From Streptomyces sp. CG1 (GTDB taxonomy: Bacteria > Actinomycetota > Actinomycetes > Streptomycetales > Streptomycetaceae), in NCBI RefSeq assembly GCF_041080625.1, contig NZ_CP163518.1, positions 9,479,501-9,543,500 on the forward strand: a DNA stretch of 64,000 nt, in the 5' to 3' direction. A program made the translations under genes and the position numbers. The notes under the pieces were generated by a model. The model saw nothing but the letters and a program-made list of their open reading frames with translations, was not told where the DNA came from and ran no database searches. Position 1 is the stretch's first letter; each line of letters begins with the position of its first letter. Shown piece by piece: positions 9,617-18,525 of this stretch.

Positions 9617-10324
9617 TCAGTTCACCGCGACCAGGCGGGCGAAGACGACGACGTTCCCGTCGTAACCGTTCTTCTTGGAGAATCCGCCGCCGCAGGTGAT
9701 GACCCGCAGTTCCGGCGTTCCTTTCGAGCCGTACACGCGGTCACCCGGGAAACCGCTCTTCGAGAAGACCTCGACGCCATAGGTCTCGAACACCGCGGTC
9801 TTTCCGTCCTTGCGCAGGACCTCGATCCGGTCTCCCTTTTTCAGCGCCCCGAGTCCGTAGAACACGGCGGGGCCCCGCTGGTTGTCGACGTGCCCCACGA
9901 TGACGGCGGTGCCCTTCTCGCCGGGCGAGACCGCGCCGGTGAACCAGCCGGCCAGGTTGGCGTTGTCCGCCGGCGGCGCGCCGACCCAGCCGTCCGCGTT
10001 CAGACCGACGGGCATGACCGGCGCGTTCACCTGGATCGCGGGGATCCGGACCCGGTCGACGGCGGAGAAGGCGAGCGGCGCCGCGGGCACGCTGAAGGTG
10101 CCCAAGCGGGTACGGGTGTCCGGGGCCGCCGCCGAAGCGGGCTGCGGCGGACCGACGTCGAACTCCCCCGAGCCATTGCGCATGAGCGCCAGGCCGGTCA
10201 GCAGGAGAAGCGCCATCACACCCCACGGGGCACGCTTCCTGCGCCGCTCCTCTTCTTCGGCGAACTCGGCGAACTCGGCGAACTCGCCAAGCTCGGAGAG
10301 CTTGGACGGGTCGGACGCACACAT
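9617..10324 (-). CDS. class F sortase
   Basis: A 235-residue membrane-anchored transpeptidase. After an acidic N-terminus (EFAEFAEFAEEEE) and a basic patch RRRKRAP, one helix spans about 33-48. The sortase domain follows, with His145 in VGHVDN and Cys211 in ITCGG as catalytic residues, then YDGNVVVFA near the end. The start at 10324 has GAGAGGGG eight bases upstream; the in-frame ATG at 10369 does not. Class F sortases of actinobacteria anchor or crosslink surface proteins. The divergent gene on the right encodes a likely surface protein. The acidic repeat comes from three GGCGAACTC units at 10259-10285. Confidence 0.9.
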   Translation of the reverse strand: MCASDPSKLSELGEFAEFAEFAEEEERRRKRAPWGVMALLLLTGLALMRNGSGEFDVGPPQPASAAAPDTRTRLGTFSVPAAPLAFSAVDRVRIPAIQVNAPVMPVGLNADGWVGAPPADNANLAGWFTGAVSPGEKGTAVIVGHVDNQRGPAVFYGLGALKKGDRIEVLRKDGKTAVFETYGVEVFSKSGFPGDRVYGSKGTPELRVITCGGGFSKKNGYDGNVVVFARLVAVN

Positions 10325-10657
10325 CTGCCAGCCCCTCTCGACGCGGCCTTTACCACCTCCATCGCGCATGAGAAAACGCTAAGTCCCGCGCGCGCGGCGG
10401 GCGACGGGTCGAACGGCGAACGGGTGGCCCGCGGCCTTCGAGGTGCGCCATCCGAGTTGCCACTGCCAGGAACTTTCTGACGGTCCGTGACCTGCGGCAA
10501 TATCCGATTGTGTGCTTTTCGTCCGGCGTGTTGCCTCACCAGGACGGACGATTCTCGACATGCGGGCGTGTTCCGCGCGCCCCACGGTCGTCCCGGGAGG
10601 CGTTTTCTCGCCGATCGACCGGGGACAGGTCCCGGGCCGCCTCCCGCGGAGGATCAC
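10325..10657. promoter_or_regulatory. divergent region between sortase and surface protein genes
   Basis: This 333-bp gene-free stretch should hold both promoters. A short palindrome GGGAC-AG-GTCCC occurs at 10622-10633, shortly before the surface protein ribosome binding site. No clear -35/-10 pair was found. Confidence 0.35.
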
Positions 10658-11389
10658 ATGCGAAACCAACGTGCCCTGGCGGCCGCGTGCGCAACGGTCG
10701 CCGCGCTCGGATTCGCCGCCCCCGCGTCCGTCGCGGACGACATGGGCAACGGCGGCGGCTCGTCGAACGGCAACACATGCGGAGACCCGTGCTCCGGCCA
10801 CTTCAGCGGCGACTTCAGCGACGACAGCAACCGCAGCTTCGGCGACGGCGGTCGCGGGGACGGCAGCCGTGACTTGGGCGGCGGGGACGACTTCGGCCGG
10901 GGCGACGACAACGGGAACGGCGGCCGAGGCGATGGCTCCGGCGACCGGGGGGACGAATTCGGCGCTCGCGGCGACGACTTCGGGGGCCACGGCGACGGTG
11001 GTGGCCGGCGGAACATCGAGGCCGCCCCCGGCGTGATCGTGAGTGGCGCCCGGCTCACCGTCACCGTCGACGACTGCCGCGACGGCACGGTCTCCTCCCA
11101 CGCCTTCCAGACCGCCCAGCTCCACCCGTTCCGCGACGACACCTCGCGCGCCCGCGCGAGGATCGACCACGACGCCCGTCCCGGCCGGTACGACATCACC
11201 GCCCACTGCGACGGCCGTAGCCTGACCCGCCCGTCCGCGTTCACCGTGCTCGGCGGTGTCGAGGCCGGTACAGGCGGCGGCATCCGCTCGGGTGCCACAC
11301 GGGCCGACACGGCGATCGGCGTCGGACTCGTGACCTCGGCCGTCGTCGGGGGCGGCGTGTACTGGCTGCGCCGCAGGAACGAGAAGTAG
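10658..11389 (+). CDS. secreted, C-terminally membrane-anchored Gly/Asp-rich surface protein
   Basis: A 243-residue protein of unknown function. Residues 1-27 form a signal peptide (MRNQRALAAACATVAALGF... with a likely cut after ASVA). A low-complexity Gly/Asp/Asn/Arg region with two cysteines covers about 28-115. A beta-rich domain with VTVDDC and DITAHCDG lies at about 125-205. A C-terminal helix ends in basic RRRNEK. That is the layout of a sortase substrate or tail-anchored protein, but no LPxTG-type motif is visible. GGAGG precedes the ATG by five bases. Its divergent partner is the class F sortase, suggesting related function. Confidence 0.8.
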   Translation: MRNQRALAAACATVAALGFAAPASVADDMGNGGGSSNGNTCGDPCSGHFSGDFSDDSNRSFGDGGRGDGSRDLGGGDDFGRGDDNGNGGRGDGSGDRGDEFGARGDDFGGHGDGGGRRNIEAAPGVIVSGARLTVTVDDCRDGTVSSHAFQTAQLHPFRDDTSRARARIDHDARPGRYDITAHCDGRSLTRPSAFTVLGGVEAGTGGGIRSGATRADTAIGVGLVTSAVVGGGVYWLRRRNEK

Positions 11390-11463
11390 TTCTGACGCCC
11401 CGTCGCGCGCTCCCGCGGGCTCCCGGCCCGTCCCGTGCGCACGGCGCACGCCGACACGGCGAT

Positions 11464-11492
11464 CGCCCCGGTCCCTTGCGGGAACCGGGGCG
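11464..11492 (+). terminator. hairpin terminator after surface protein gene
   Basis: CGCCCCGGTCCC, a TTGC loop and GGGAACCGGGGCG form a strong stem with one bulged base about 75 nt after the surface protein stop codon. The following bases are AAGCCTTTC. Confidence 0.6.
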
Positions 11493-11557
11493 AAGCCTTT
11501 CAGCGAGAGCGACAGGCCGCCGTGCGCACGGGCGCGGTGGCGGGGGAGGAGAGGGGG

Positions 11558-12322
11558 CTACCCGGTGACGCCCGGGAACAGGTTCATGAACGGTTCCGCG
11601 GTCACCGCGATGCCCCGGCTGAAGGGGGCGTCGAAGTCCCAGATGAGGAACAGCATGAACGCGATGGTCGCGGAGAACAGCCCGGCCAGTACCAGTTCCC
11701 GTTTGGTGCGCCGGATCTGCAGCGCGAACACCATGCCGATGGTGACCACCGCCCCGGTGAGCAGGCCCCACCACACCACCGGCGGCATGGTGTCCCCGGT
11801 GGAGTCGGCGCGCGCGTTGCGCGCCTGGTCCGCGGCGGTCATCTGGTCCAGCAGCGGCTGGTAGGTCTGCGCCTCGAAGTCGTTCTTCGGCTGGTAGTCG
11901 GTGACGTCCTGGCGGACCTTCTGCAGCAGTCGTGCGCCGCGGTCGGTGACGCGCTCGTTGTGGGACATCGTCTTCCACTCGTGGTCGACCACGTACCCGA
12001 CATAGGTGTTGACATCGCTCCGGATCCGGTTACGGACGTCCGGCGGATAGACCCGGACCCGCTCCGAGATCTCGTGCAGGGCCTGGGCCTCGCTCTGCAC
12101 ATGGTCCTGGGCGGAGTTGTGGGCCTCCCACACACCGGCGATGGCCAGACCCAGGACGATGGCGTACACGACACCGATCCACATCGTCATGTACTCGATG
12201 ACGTCCGGGGTCTCGCTGGGATCCTCGTCCACGGGAGCCCGTTTGTTCCGTACAAGGGTGACGACCACCACCACGGCACAGGCCGCCAGCATCGCGAGGA
12301 CGAGAACAAGCCAATCCGGCAA
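11558..12322 (-). CDS. DUF4239 (bestrophin-like) membrane protein
   Basis: A 254-residue membrane protein with two N-terminal helices (about 4-22 and 46-64), a charged cytosolic or periplasmic region of about 110 residues and two C-terminal helices (about 182-225). The pattern fits Pfam DUF4239, often annotated as bestrophin-like; no function is established. It lies 33 bp downstream of the proline-rich gene on the same strand, so the two probably form an operon. Confidence 0.8.
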   Translation of the reverse strand: MPDWLVLVLAMLAACAVVVVVTLVRNKRAPVDEDPSETPDVIEYMTMWIGVVYAIVLGLAIAGVWEAHNSAQDHVQSEAQALHEISERVRVYPPDVRNRIRSDVNTYVGYVVDHEWKTMSHNERVTDRGARLLQKVRQDVTDYQPKNDFEAQTYQPLLDQMTAADQARNARADSTGDTMPPVVWWGLLTGAVVTIGMVFALQIRRTKRELVLAGLFSATIAFMLFLIWDFDAPFSRGIAVTAEPFMNLFPGVTG

Positions 12323-12355
12323 CGGATACCTCCAGAAGGTGAGCTGGCCGACGCG

Positions 12356-12973
12356 TCAGCGCGGGCGCAGGGCCGCGACGGCGACGATCGCCGGAACGGT
12401 GATGAGCAGGACGTAGGTGACCGGTGTGGTGTGGTCGGGCGCGGTGTGCGCGACGGGATGCGGGTGGTACGCCGGATACCTCACCTTCGTCGCCAAGGGA
12501 TGCACGGTGGGTGTGGGACGCGGCGTCGGCTTGGGCGTCGGCGTCGGTGTGGGCTTCGGTGTGGGCTTCGGGGCCGGCCGTGGCGCCGGTGGATCCGGGG
12601 CGGGCCGGACCGGCGGCCTCGGTTTCGGGGTGGGCTTCGGGACCGGGCGCGGAGTCGGAGTCGGCTTCGGCGGTGGCGGTGGCGGTGGCGGTGGCGGTGG
12701 CGGTGGCGGCTTCGGTTTCGGGGCGGGGGGCGGCGTGGGCGGGCACGGTGGCAGGGTGGGGCCCGGCCAGGGCGGCGGGGTCGGCCAGTGGTGGCCGCCG
12801 GCGTAGGCCAGCGCCACCGTGCCGTCCGGGCCCGTCGAGGCGTACGCACAGGCGTCGGCAGACGCGCGGCCGACCGGGCAGCCCACCAGGGCCCAGGTCA
12901 GCGCCACCAGGGCCAACACCCGTGCGGCGGGCGCGCATCGGGTCACTTCGGGTCCATGCACGACGAAGATCAT
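12356..12973 (-). CDS. secreted proline-rich protein
   Basis: A 205-residue protein. An N-terminal hydrophobic stretch with Cys32 (ALVGC) suggests a signal peptide or lipoprotein signal. The middle is a Pro/Lys/Thr repeat region including a run of about 14 prolines, part of which is encoded by six GGTGGC hexamers (plus-strand reading, 12672-12707). A C-terminal helix (YVLLITVPAIVAVAAL) ends the protein. It could span the cell wall as a stalk. It precedes the DUF4239 gene by 33 bp. The repeat tract may vary in length between strains. Function unknown. Confidence 0.7.
   Translation of the reverse strand: MIFVVHGPEVTRCAPAARVLALVALTWALVGCPVGRASADACAYASTGPDGTVALAYAGGHHWPTPPPWPGPTLPPCPPTPPPAPKPKPPPPPPPPPPPPPPKPTPTPRPVPKPTPKPRPPVRPAPDPPAPRPAPKPTPKPTPTPTPKPTPRPTPTVHPLATKVRYPAYHPHPVAHTAPDHTTPVTYVLLITVPAIVAVAALRPR
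12672..12707. repeat. six perfect GGTGGC hexanucleotide repeats
   Basis: Six uninterrupted copies of GGTGGC on the plus strand lie inside the proline-rich gene and encode its polyproline run on the minus strand. Being in frame, copy-number change would only lengthen or shorten the proline tract. Confidence 0.9.
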
Positions 12974-13271
12974 GGGGTCCGAATCCCGGTCGTAGGCCGT
13001 AGTGTGCCGGGATTGCTCCGAAAGGGGGACATAGCGCGATCAATGGTTTGACGAGGTCAAGGGCGTCACTGGCGCGATCCGTTCGCCCGTACGGGCCTCG
13101 CACGGCGGAACGCGGCACAGGGCGCGGCGGCACGTGTCACAGGATCCGGAAAGAAATTCCCGAAGAACTTCCCCTCACCGTTGAACACTCAGGCCCCCTC
13201 GGTCCGTACCCATGGTCGTGCGGCGGCGCGGCAGAGCACCGCAACATTCAGGCGAATATGGGGAGTTGGAC

Positions 13272-14240
13272 ATGAAGACCTCCTGGCGGACCGCCTCACT
13301 GGTGGCCACAGCCGCTTCGGTGCTGGCGCTGACGACGGCGTGCGGTCAGGACAACAGCACCACCCCGGCCTCGGCGGCCCAGAACGTCGGAGCCACCGCG
13401 CCCGCGGGCAGCCCGACCACCGGCGCCGGAGTCGGCACCGGCACGGCGGCGGGCAACGGCTACGGCGCAGACGGCAACCAGAGCTCCGGCTCCCCGGCCC
13501 CGGCCGCCCCCGCGGGCAAGCTGACCGTGGCCGCCAACCCCGACCTCGGCAACGTGCTGACCGACGGCTCCGGCCTCACCCTCTACCGGTTCGACAAGGA
13601 CACCGCCAATCCGCCCAAGTCGAACTGCGCCGGCGACTGCGCCAGCACCTGGCCGCCGGTGCCCGCCGGTGACGCCTCCGCCGGTGCCGGCGTCGACAAG
13701 GCGCTGCTCGGCGAGGTCACCCGCGCCGACGGCACCAAGCAGCTCACCATCGGCGGCTGGCCCGCCTACCGCTACGTCAAGGACGTCAACGGCGGTGACG
13801 TCAACGGCCAGGGTGTGGGCGGCAAGTGGTTCGCGCTCGCCCCCGACGGCAAGAAGGCCTCGCTGGCCTCCCTGCCCGGCCTGTCCGTCCGCAAGGACCC
13901 CAAGCTGGGCAACATCATCGTCAACAAGAACGGCATGACCGTCTACCGTTTCCTGAAGGACAAGGCCTGGCCGAAGGTCATCTCGAACTGCACCGGGGCC
14001 TGCCTGGTGAAGTGGCCGGCCGTCGGCATCGTCAAGCCCGACGACACCCAGGGCGTCAAGAAGAAGGGCCTGATGGGCTTCACTCGTCCCGACGGTGTCC
14101 AGCAGATGACCGTGAACTGCTGGCCGATCTACACCTTCTCCGGGGACAAGGCCCCCGGTGACACCAACGGTCAGGGCGTGGGCGGCACTTGGTACGCCGT
14201 CGCGCCCGACGGCAAGCCGGTCGGCGCGCCGGGCAAATAG
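13272..14240 (+). CDS. lipoprotein with tandem Yx(FWY)xxD repeats (SCO0930-like)
   Basis: A 322-residue lipoprotein. The N-terminus MKTSWRTAS..., a hydrophobic run and LTTAC with Cys24 give a lipobox. A Gly/Ala/Ser linker of about 55 residues follows. Two halves then repeat the family pattern (Pfam Lipoprotein_15): LTLYRFDKD / SNCAGDC / GWPAYRYVKD, then MTVYRFLKD / SNCTGAC / CWPIYTFSGD. Each repeat carries conserved cysteines and a tyrosine-aromatic-Asp motif. The start has GGGGAG eight bases upstream. It precedes the methyltransferase-RmdA pair in the order remembered for S. coelicolor SCO0930-0928. It is probably a surface redox or metal-related protein; function unproven. Confidence 0.85.
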   Translation: MKTSWRTASLVATAASVLALTTACGQDNSTTPASAAQNVGATAPAGSPTTGAGVGTGTAAGNGYGADGNQSSGSPAPAAPAGKLTVAANPDLGNVLTDGSGLTLYRFDKDTANPPKSNCAGDCASTWPPVPAGDASAGAGVDKALLGEVTRADGTKQLTIGGWPAYRYVKDVNGGDVNGQGVGGKWFALAPDGKKASLASLPGLSVRKDPKLGNIIVNKNGMTVYRFLKDKAWPKVISNCTGACLVKWPAVGIVKPDDTQGVKKKGLMGFTRPDGVQQMTVNCWPIYTFSGDKAPGDTNGQGVGGTWYAVAPDGKPVGAPGK

Positions 14241-14289
14241 ATCACCTCCCCAGGGTCGATCGCCCCGCCCGACCCGGAGCGCCACCGAA

Positions 14290-14326
14290 GGTCCGCCCCC
14301 TCCGCACCGCACGGAGGGGGCGGACC
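14290..14326 (+). terminator. strong hairpin terminator after lipoprotein gene
   Basis: GGTCCGCCCCCTCCG (14290-14304) and CGGAGGGGGCGGACC (14312-14326) are perfectly complementary over 15 bp with a 7-nt loop, 49 nt after the stop codon. GTTGTG follows the stem. Confidence 0.85.
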
Positions 14327-14557
14327 GTTGTGCAGGGGGCGGTGCGGGTGGCGATCGCGCGGGGCCGGGCAGGCCGAAAGGAGCGGCCCAACCCGGGGGC
14401 AGTGGTCACACAGCGGGGTCATACGGGCACTTGCCGCAGGCAGTGGCGGGGAACGGACGGTCAATTTCCGGTTTGGGTCGCTCCTTTGGCGGGCGATCAG
14501 TAGCCTCAGCTCGAACACCGGATCGGCTGCCCTGTCGTCTACGCGTTGGAGTGATAC

Positions 14558-15370
14558 ATGGAGCGCCCCGCCTGGGCCCCACGGAGCATCGACATCTCGG
14601 TGCCGAGCGTCTCGCGGATCTACGACTATTACCTGGGCGGTTCGCACAACTTCGAGGTGGACCGGGAAGCGGCCCGCAAGGCAATGGAGTTCATGCCGGG
14701 GCTGCCGAAGATCATGCAGGCCAACCGGGCGTTCATGCGCCGGGCCGTGCGGTTCGCGGCCCAGCAGGGCATCACCCAGTATCTGGACATCGGCTCCGGC
14801 ATCCCGACGTTCGGCAATGTCCACGAGGTGGCCCAGGCGGCCGTACCGGGCGCCCGCGTGGTCTACGTCGACCGGGACCCGGTCGCCGTCGCGCACAGCC
14901 AGGCGGTGCTGGCGGGTGACGACGATGCGGATGTGGTCGCCGCAGACCTGCGCAAGCCGCAGGAAATCCTCTCCAGCCCCCAGGTCGAGAGGCTGATCGA
15001 CCTGAACCGGCCGGTTGCCCTCCTCCTCGTTGCCATACTGCACTTCGTGGAAGACGCGGACGACCCCTACGGTGCGGTGGCCGAGCTGCGCGAGGCGCTC
15101 GCGCCCGGCAGCCTGCTGATCCTCACCCATGCCTCGTACGAGGGAATCCCGGTGCCTGCCGAGCGGGCCGAGGGTGCGGTGGACGTATACAAGGACATTC
15201 GCAACCCGCTGATCATGCGCTCGCGCGACGAGATCGCGCGGTTCTTCGAGGGGTACGACATGGTGGAACCCGGACTGGTGCCGATGCCGCACTGGCGGCC
15301 GGAGTCGGCGCCGGAGGACGAGGATCCGTTCGCCTTCTCCGGATTCGGCGGCGTGGGGCGTACGGCGTGA
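14558..15370 (+). CDS. DUF574 family SAM-dependent methyltransferase
   Basis: A 270-residue cytoplasmic protein. RIYDYYLGGSHNFEVDR (20-36) is the hallmark of the actinobacterial DUF574/Methyltransf_19 family. The SAM motif I is YLDIGSGIPT (75-84) and VVYVDRDPVAV (101-111) is motif II. The substrate is unknown. The gene overlaps the next one by 4 bp (GTGA), so translation is probably coupled to the c-di-GMP protein. The family is expanded in Streptomyces, often near sensory genes. Confidence 0.88.
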   Translation: MERPAWAPRSIDISVPSVSRIYDYYLGGSHNFEVDREAARKAMEFMPGLPKIMQANRAFMRRAVRFAAQQGITQYLDIGSGIPTFGNVHEVAQAAVPGARVVYVDRDPVAVAHSQAVLAGDDDADVVAADLRKPQEILSSPQVERLIDLNRPVALLLVAILHFVEDADDPYGAVAELREALAPGSLLILTHASYEGIPVPAERAEGAVDVYKDIRNPLIMRSRDEIARFFEGYDMVEPGLVPMPHWRPESAPEDEDPFAFSGFGGVGRTA

Positions 15371-17511
15371 GCGCGGAGCCGGACGGGCCGGAGGACAGAC
15401 TGCGCCGGTTCACGACGATCTGGAGCCGGGCGGTCTACCCCGTGACCTCCACGTCGCTGACCCGTACGGAGTTCGAGGCGGAACTCCTCCCGCTCGCACG
15501 CCGGTTGAGCGAGCTGCTGCGGGCCCGCGGCTTCGACGCGGACGGTGCGAAGGCGGTCGGCGCCGCACTGGTCGGCGCGCACTGCACCGACCCCGAGGCG
15601 CTCGCCCGGACCCTGGACTGCGTCGACGCCTATCTGGTGCTGTACTGCGCCGAGGACGGCCCGCAGGACCAACCGCGCATGCGCTCCTCGCGGTTGCAGC
15701 ACGCGATGGCCGCCGGGTACGCCGAGGCGCTGCGTGAGCGCACGCTCACCGAGCAGGAGTCCATCGCCCAGGCCGCGTTGCAGGCCCAAGGGCTGGTCGC
15801 CCAGGCCCTGCACGCCAGCGAGGCCCGCTTCCGCGCGGTGTTCGAGGGCGCCGCCATAGGGATCGGCATCGCCGACCTCGAGGGGAACGTCCTCCAGGTC
15901 AACGAGGCGCTGCTGCGCATGTTCGGGCAGTCCGACCACGCCCTGCGCGGCCGCCGCGTCCAGGACTGGGTGCATCCCGAGGACGCGCCCCAGACCTGGA
16001 AGCTCTACGACGAACTCGTCCGCGGCGAGCGCGAGCACTACCACCTCGAAAAGGCCTTCAACCGCCCCGACGGCACGGTCCTGTGGACCAACCTCACGGT
16101 CTCCCTGCTGCGCGACGCCGACGGCGCACCGCAGTACCAGCTCGCGCTCATGGAGGACACCACCGAGCGCCGGCTGCTCAACCTCCGGCTGCGCTACGAG
16201 GCGACGCACGACGCCCTCACCGGCCTGCCCAACCGCACGCTGTTCTTCGAGCGCCTGGAGAAGGTGCTGGCCGCGGGCGAGGGCCAGCGCTTCGGCCTCT
16301 GCTACCTCGACCTGGACGGCTTCAAGACCGTCAACGACAGCCTCGGGCACGCGGCCGGCGACCGGCTGCTGGTGGAGGTCGCCGACCGGCTGCAGTCCTG
16401 CGCGACCGCGCCCGGCGAGATGGTCGCCCGGCTCGGCGGTGACGAGTTCGTGGCCCTGACCACCGGGCCGGGCACCGAGCGCGCGGTGGACGAACTCGCC
16501 GAGCGCATCATGAGCGCCCTGATCACCCCGATCAGCATCGACGGCAGGGACCTGATGGTGCGCGGCAGCCTCGGTATCGTCGAGGGCCCGGCCGCCGAGC
16601 GCACCGCGGCCGAGGTGCTGCGCAGCGCCGACATCACCATGTACCGGGCGAAGTCGGCGGGCGGCAACCGCTCCGAACTCGCCGACCCCGAGGCGGACGC
16701 CCGCGCCATCACCCGCCACGGCCTCACCACCGCCCTCCCCACGGCCCTGGAACGGGGCGAGTTCTTCATCGAGTACCAGCCGCTGGTCCACCTCGGCGAC
16801 GGCAGTGTGCGCGGCGCCGAGGCCCTGGTCCGCTGGCTGCACCCGCAGCACGGCGTGCTCGGCCCCGACCGCTTCATCCCGCTCGCCGAACACACCGGAC
16901 TGATCGTCCCGCTCGGCCGCTGGGTCCTGGAGGAGTCCATCCGGCAGGCCCGCGCCTGGCGAGAACGCCACGGCGAGGAGTCGGCCCCCGGTCCCCTGCG
17001 CATCAACGTCAACCTGTCGCCGTGCCAGCTCAGCCATCCCGGCCTGGTGCAGGACACCGTCGACATCCTGGAGCGCGCGGGTGTCGCCCCGGACGCCCTG
17101 TGCCTGGAGGTCACCGAGTCCGCGCTCATCGGTGCCGACGACGATCTCCTCAAACCCCTGCACCGGCTGGCCGAGATGGGTGTCGACATCGCCCTGGACG
17201 ACTTCGGCACCGGCTACTCCAACCTCGCCAATCTGCGCCGCCTGCCGGTGAGCATCCTCAAACTGGACCGCTCCTTCACCCAGGGCATGCAGCAGTTCCC
17301 CGCCGACCCCGTCGATCTGAAGATCGTCGAGGGAATCGTCACCCTGGCCCACAGCCTCGACCTCGCGGTCACCGTCGAGGGCGTCGAAACCGGAGCCCAG
17401 GCCGAACAGCTGCGGATACTGGGCTGCGACACGGCCCAGGGCTGGTACTACGCCCGCCCGGGCCCACCGGAACGGCTGCACGACCTGGCGCTGGTGGATG
17501 CCACGGGGTGA
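15367..17511 (+). CDS. rmdA: PAS-GGDEF-EAL cyclic-di-GMP turnover protein, RmdA-like
   Basis: A 714-residue cytoplasmic protein. An N-terminal helical region covers 1-150, a PAS domain about 152-265, a GGDEF domain about 275-435 with an intact GGDEF at 357-361, and an EAL domain about 455-710 with EAL at 484-486 and DDFGTGYSN near 610. The intact motifs suggest both diguanylate cyclase and phosphodiesterase activity. The S. coelicolor counterpart RmdA (SCO0928 by memory) regulates morphology and development through c-di-GMP. The start is a GTG overlapping the methyltransferase stop. A hairpin at 17530-17562 ends the unit. Confidence 0.85.
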   Translation: MSAEPDGPEDRLRRFTTIWSRAVYPVTSTSLTRTEFEAELLPLARRLSELLRARGFDADGAKAVGAALVGAHCTDPEALARTLDCVDAYLVLYCAEDGPQDQPRMRSSRLQHAMAAGYAEALRERTLTEQESIAQAALQAQGLVAQALHASEARFRAVFEGAAIGIGIADLEGNVLQVNEALLRMFGQSDHALRGRRVQDWVHPEDAPQTWKLYDELVRGEREHYHLEKAFNRPDGTVLWTNLTVSLLRDADGAPQYQLALMEDTTERRLLNLRLRYEATHDALTGLPNRTLFFERLEKVLAAGEGQRFGLCYLDLDGFKTVNDSLGHAAGDRLLVEVADRLQSCATAPGEMVARLGGDEFVALTTGPGTERAVDELAERIMSALITPISIDGRDLMVRGSLGIVEGPAAERTAAEVLRSADITMYRAKSAGGNRSELADPEADARAITRHGLTTALPTALERGEFFIEYQPLVHLGDGSVRGAEALVRWLHPQHGVLGPDRFIPLAEHTGLIVPLGRWVLEESIRQARAWRERHGEESAPGPLRINVNLSPCQLSHPGLVQDTVDILERAGVAPDALCLEVTESALIGADDDLLKPLHRLAEMGVDIALDDFGTGYSNLANLRRLPVSILKLDRSFTQGMQQFPADPVDLKIVEGIVTLAHSLDLAVTVEGVETGAQAEQLRILGCDTAQGWYYARPGPPERLHDLALVDATG

Positions 17512-17529
17512 GCTTTTCGCGGAGGCGCA

Positions 17530-17562
17530 GCGCAGTTCCCTGAGGGGCGCGGGGAACTGCGC
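17530..17562. terminator. bidirectional hairpin, common Streptomyces intergenic repeat
   Basis: GCGCAGTTCCC (17530-17540) pairs perfectly with GGGAACTGCGC (17552-17562) around an 11-nt GC-rich loop. It lies between the convergent rmdA and lysR genes, so it can terminate both. The sequence belongs to a hairpin class scattered through Streptomyces genomes (from memory). Confidence 0.75.
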
Positions 17563-17631
17563 GAGCAACCACGACGGCGGGAAAGCCCGAAACGGTGCTT
17601 CAGAGGCAGACGCATCCGGCCACAAACACCG

Positions 17632-18516
17632 TCACCGCTCAAGCAACATCCGCTGCAACTCCCGCGCAGCCCGCGGCGGCGCCACGTCACTGCGGTGAGC
17701 CAGCGCAATGGTCCGGTGCAGCCCCGGCCGAGCGAGCGGAGTCACCCGCAGGCCGTGCCCGGATCGGGTCGCCACCATCCGCGGCACCACGGCCACTCCG
17801 AGCCCCGCCCGCACAAACCCCAGCACCGCGTCCATCTCGCCCCCCTCCACCGCGAACTCCGGCTCGAACCCAGCGGAGCGACACGCGGAGACGGTCAGTT
17901 CCCTGAGGTCGTAGCCGTGCCGGAACATCACGAGCCGCTCGCCCTCCAGATCGGCGACATGCACCACCCGCCGACCCCGGCCGGGGGCCGGCGCCTCGGG
18001 TGAGGACACCACCACCAGCTCCTCCCGCAGCAGTTCCACCGTCGACAGCGCGGGCGCCGGCGTCGGCAGCGGCAGCACGATCAGTGCGAGGTCCAGCGCG
18101 CCCCGCGCCAGCTCCCGCACCAGGTCGTGCGAGCCGCCCTCCTCGATCAGCAGCTGGATACCGGGATAGCGGTCGTGGAAGGCGCGCAGCACATCCGGCA
18201 GCAGACCCGTGCACAGGCTCGGTGTCGCCCCCAGCCGCACCCGGCCCCGCCGCAGCTGCACCAGTTCCTGCACCTCGTACCGGGCCGTGTCCGCGTCGGC
18301 CAGGATCCGCCGGGCCAGCGGCAGCAGCGCCTCGCCCGCGTCGGTGAGCGTGATGTTGCCCCGGGCGCGCAGGAACAGATCCGCGCCCAGCTCCCGCTCG
18401 AGCGCCCTGATCTGCTGCGACAGTGACGGCTGGGCGACATGCACCAGCTCGGCGGCGCGTGTGAAGTGCCGGGTCTCGGCGACGGCGACGAAATACTGAA
18501 GCTGCTGGAACTGCAT
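17632..18516 (-). CDS. LysR family transcriptional regulator
   Basis: A 294-residue regulator. The winged helix-turn-helix covers about 1-60 (QLQYFVAVAETRHFTRAAEL, then QPSLSQQIRALE). The substrate-binding domain covers about 90-290. The start at 18516 (MQFQQLQYF) matches normal LysR N-termini; a longer in-frame start would overlap the intergenic operator. The gene is divergent from sdhCAB, with ATAG-N7-CTAT between them, suggesting it controls itself and the dehydrogenase operon. The inducer is unknown. Confidence 0.9.
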   Translation of the reverse strand: MQFQQLQYFVAVAETRHFTRAAELVHVAQPSLSQQIRALERELGADLFLRARGNITLTDAGEALLPLARRILADADTARYEVQELVQLRRGRVRLGATPSLCTGLLPDVLRAFHDRYPGIQLLIEEGGSHDLVRELARGALDLALIVLPLPTPAPALSTVELLREELVVVSSPEAPAPGRGRRVVHVADLEGERLVMFRHGYDLRELTVSACRSAGFEPEFAVEGGEMDAVLGFVRAGLGVAVVPRMVATRSGHGLRVTPLARPGLHRTIALAHRSDVAPPRAARELQRMLLER

Positions 18517-18525
18517 GGTTTCACC

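Noticed and set aside
12417..12806. Plus-strand glycine-rich frame resembling a PE-PGRS-like protein
   Set aside because: It is the complement of the proline-rich gene's repeat tract; the minus frame has a signal-like N-terminus and C-terminal helix, this one does not.
15067..17625. Minus-strand open frame of 852 codons opposite rmdA
   Set aside because: Mirror frame of the PAS-GGDEF-EAL gene; no recognisable domain.
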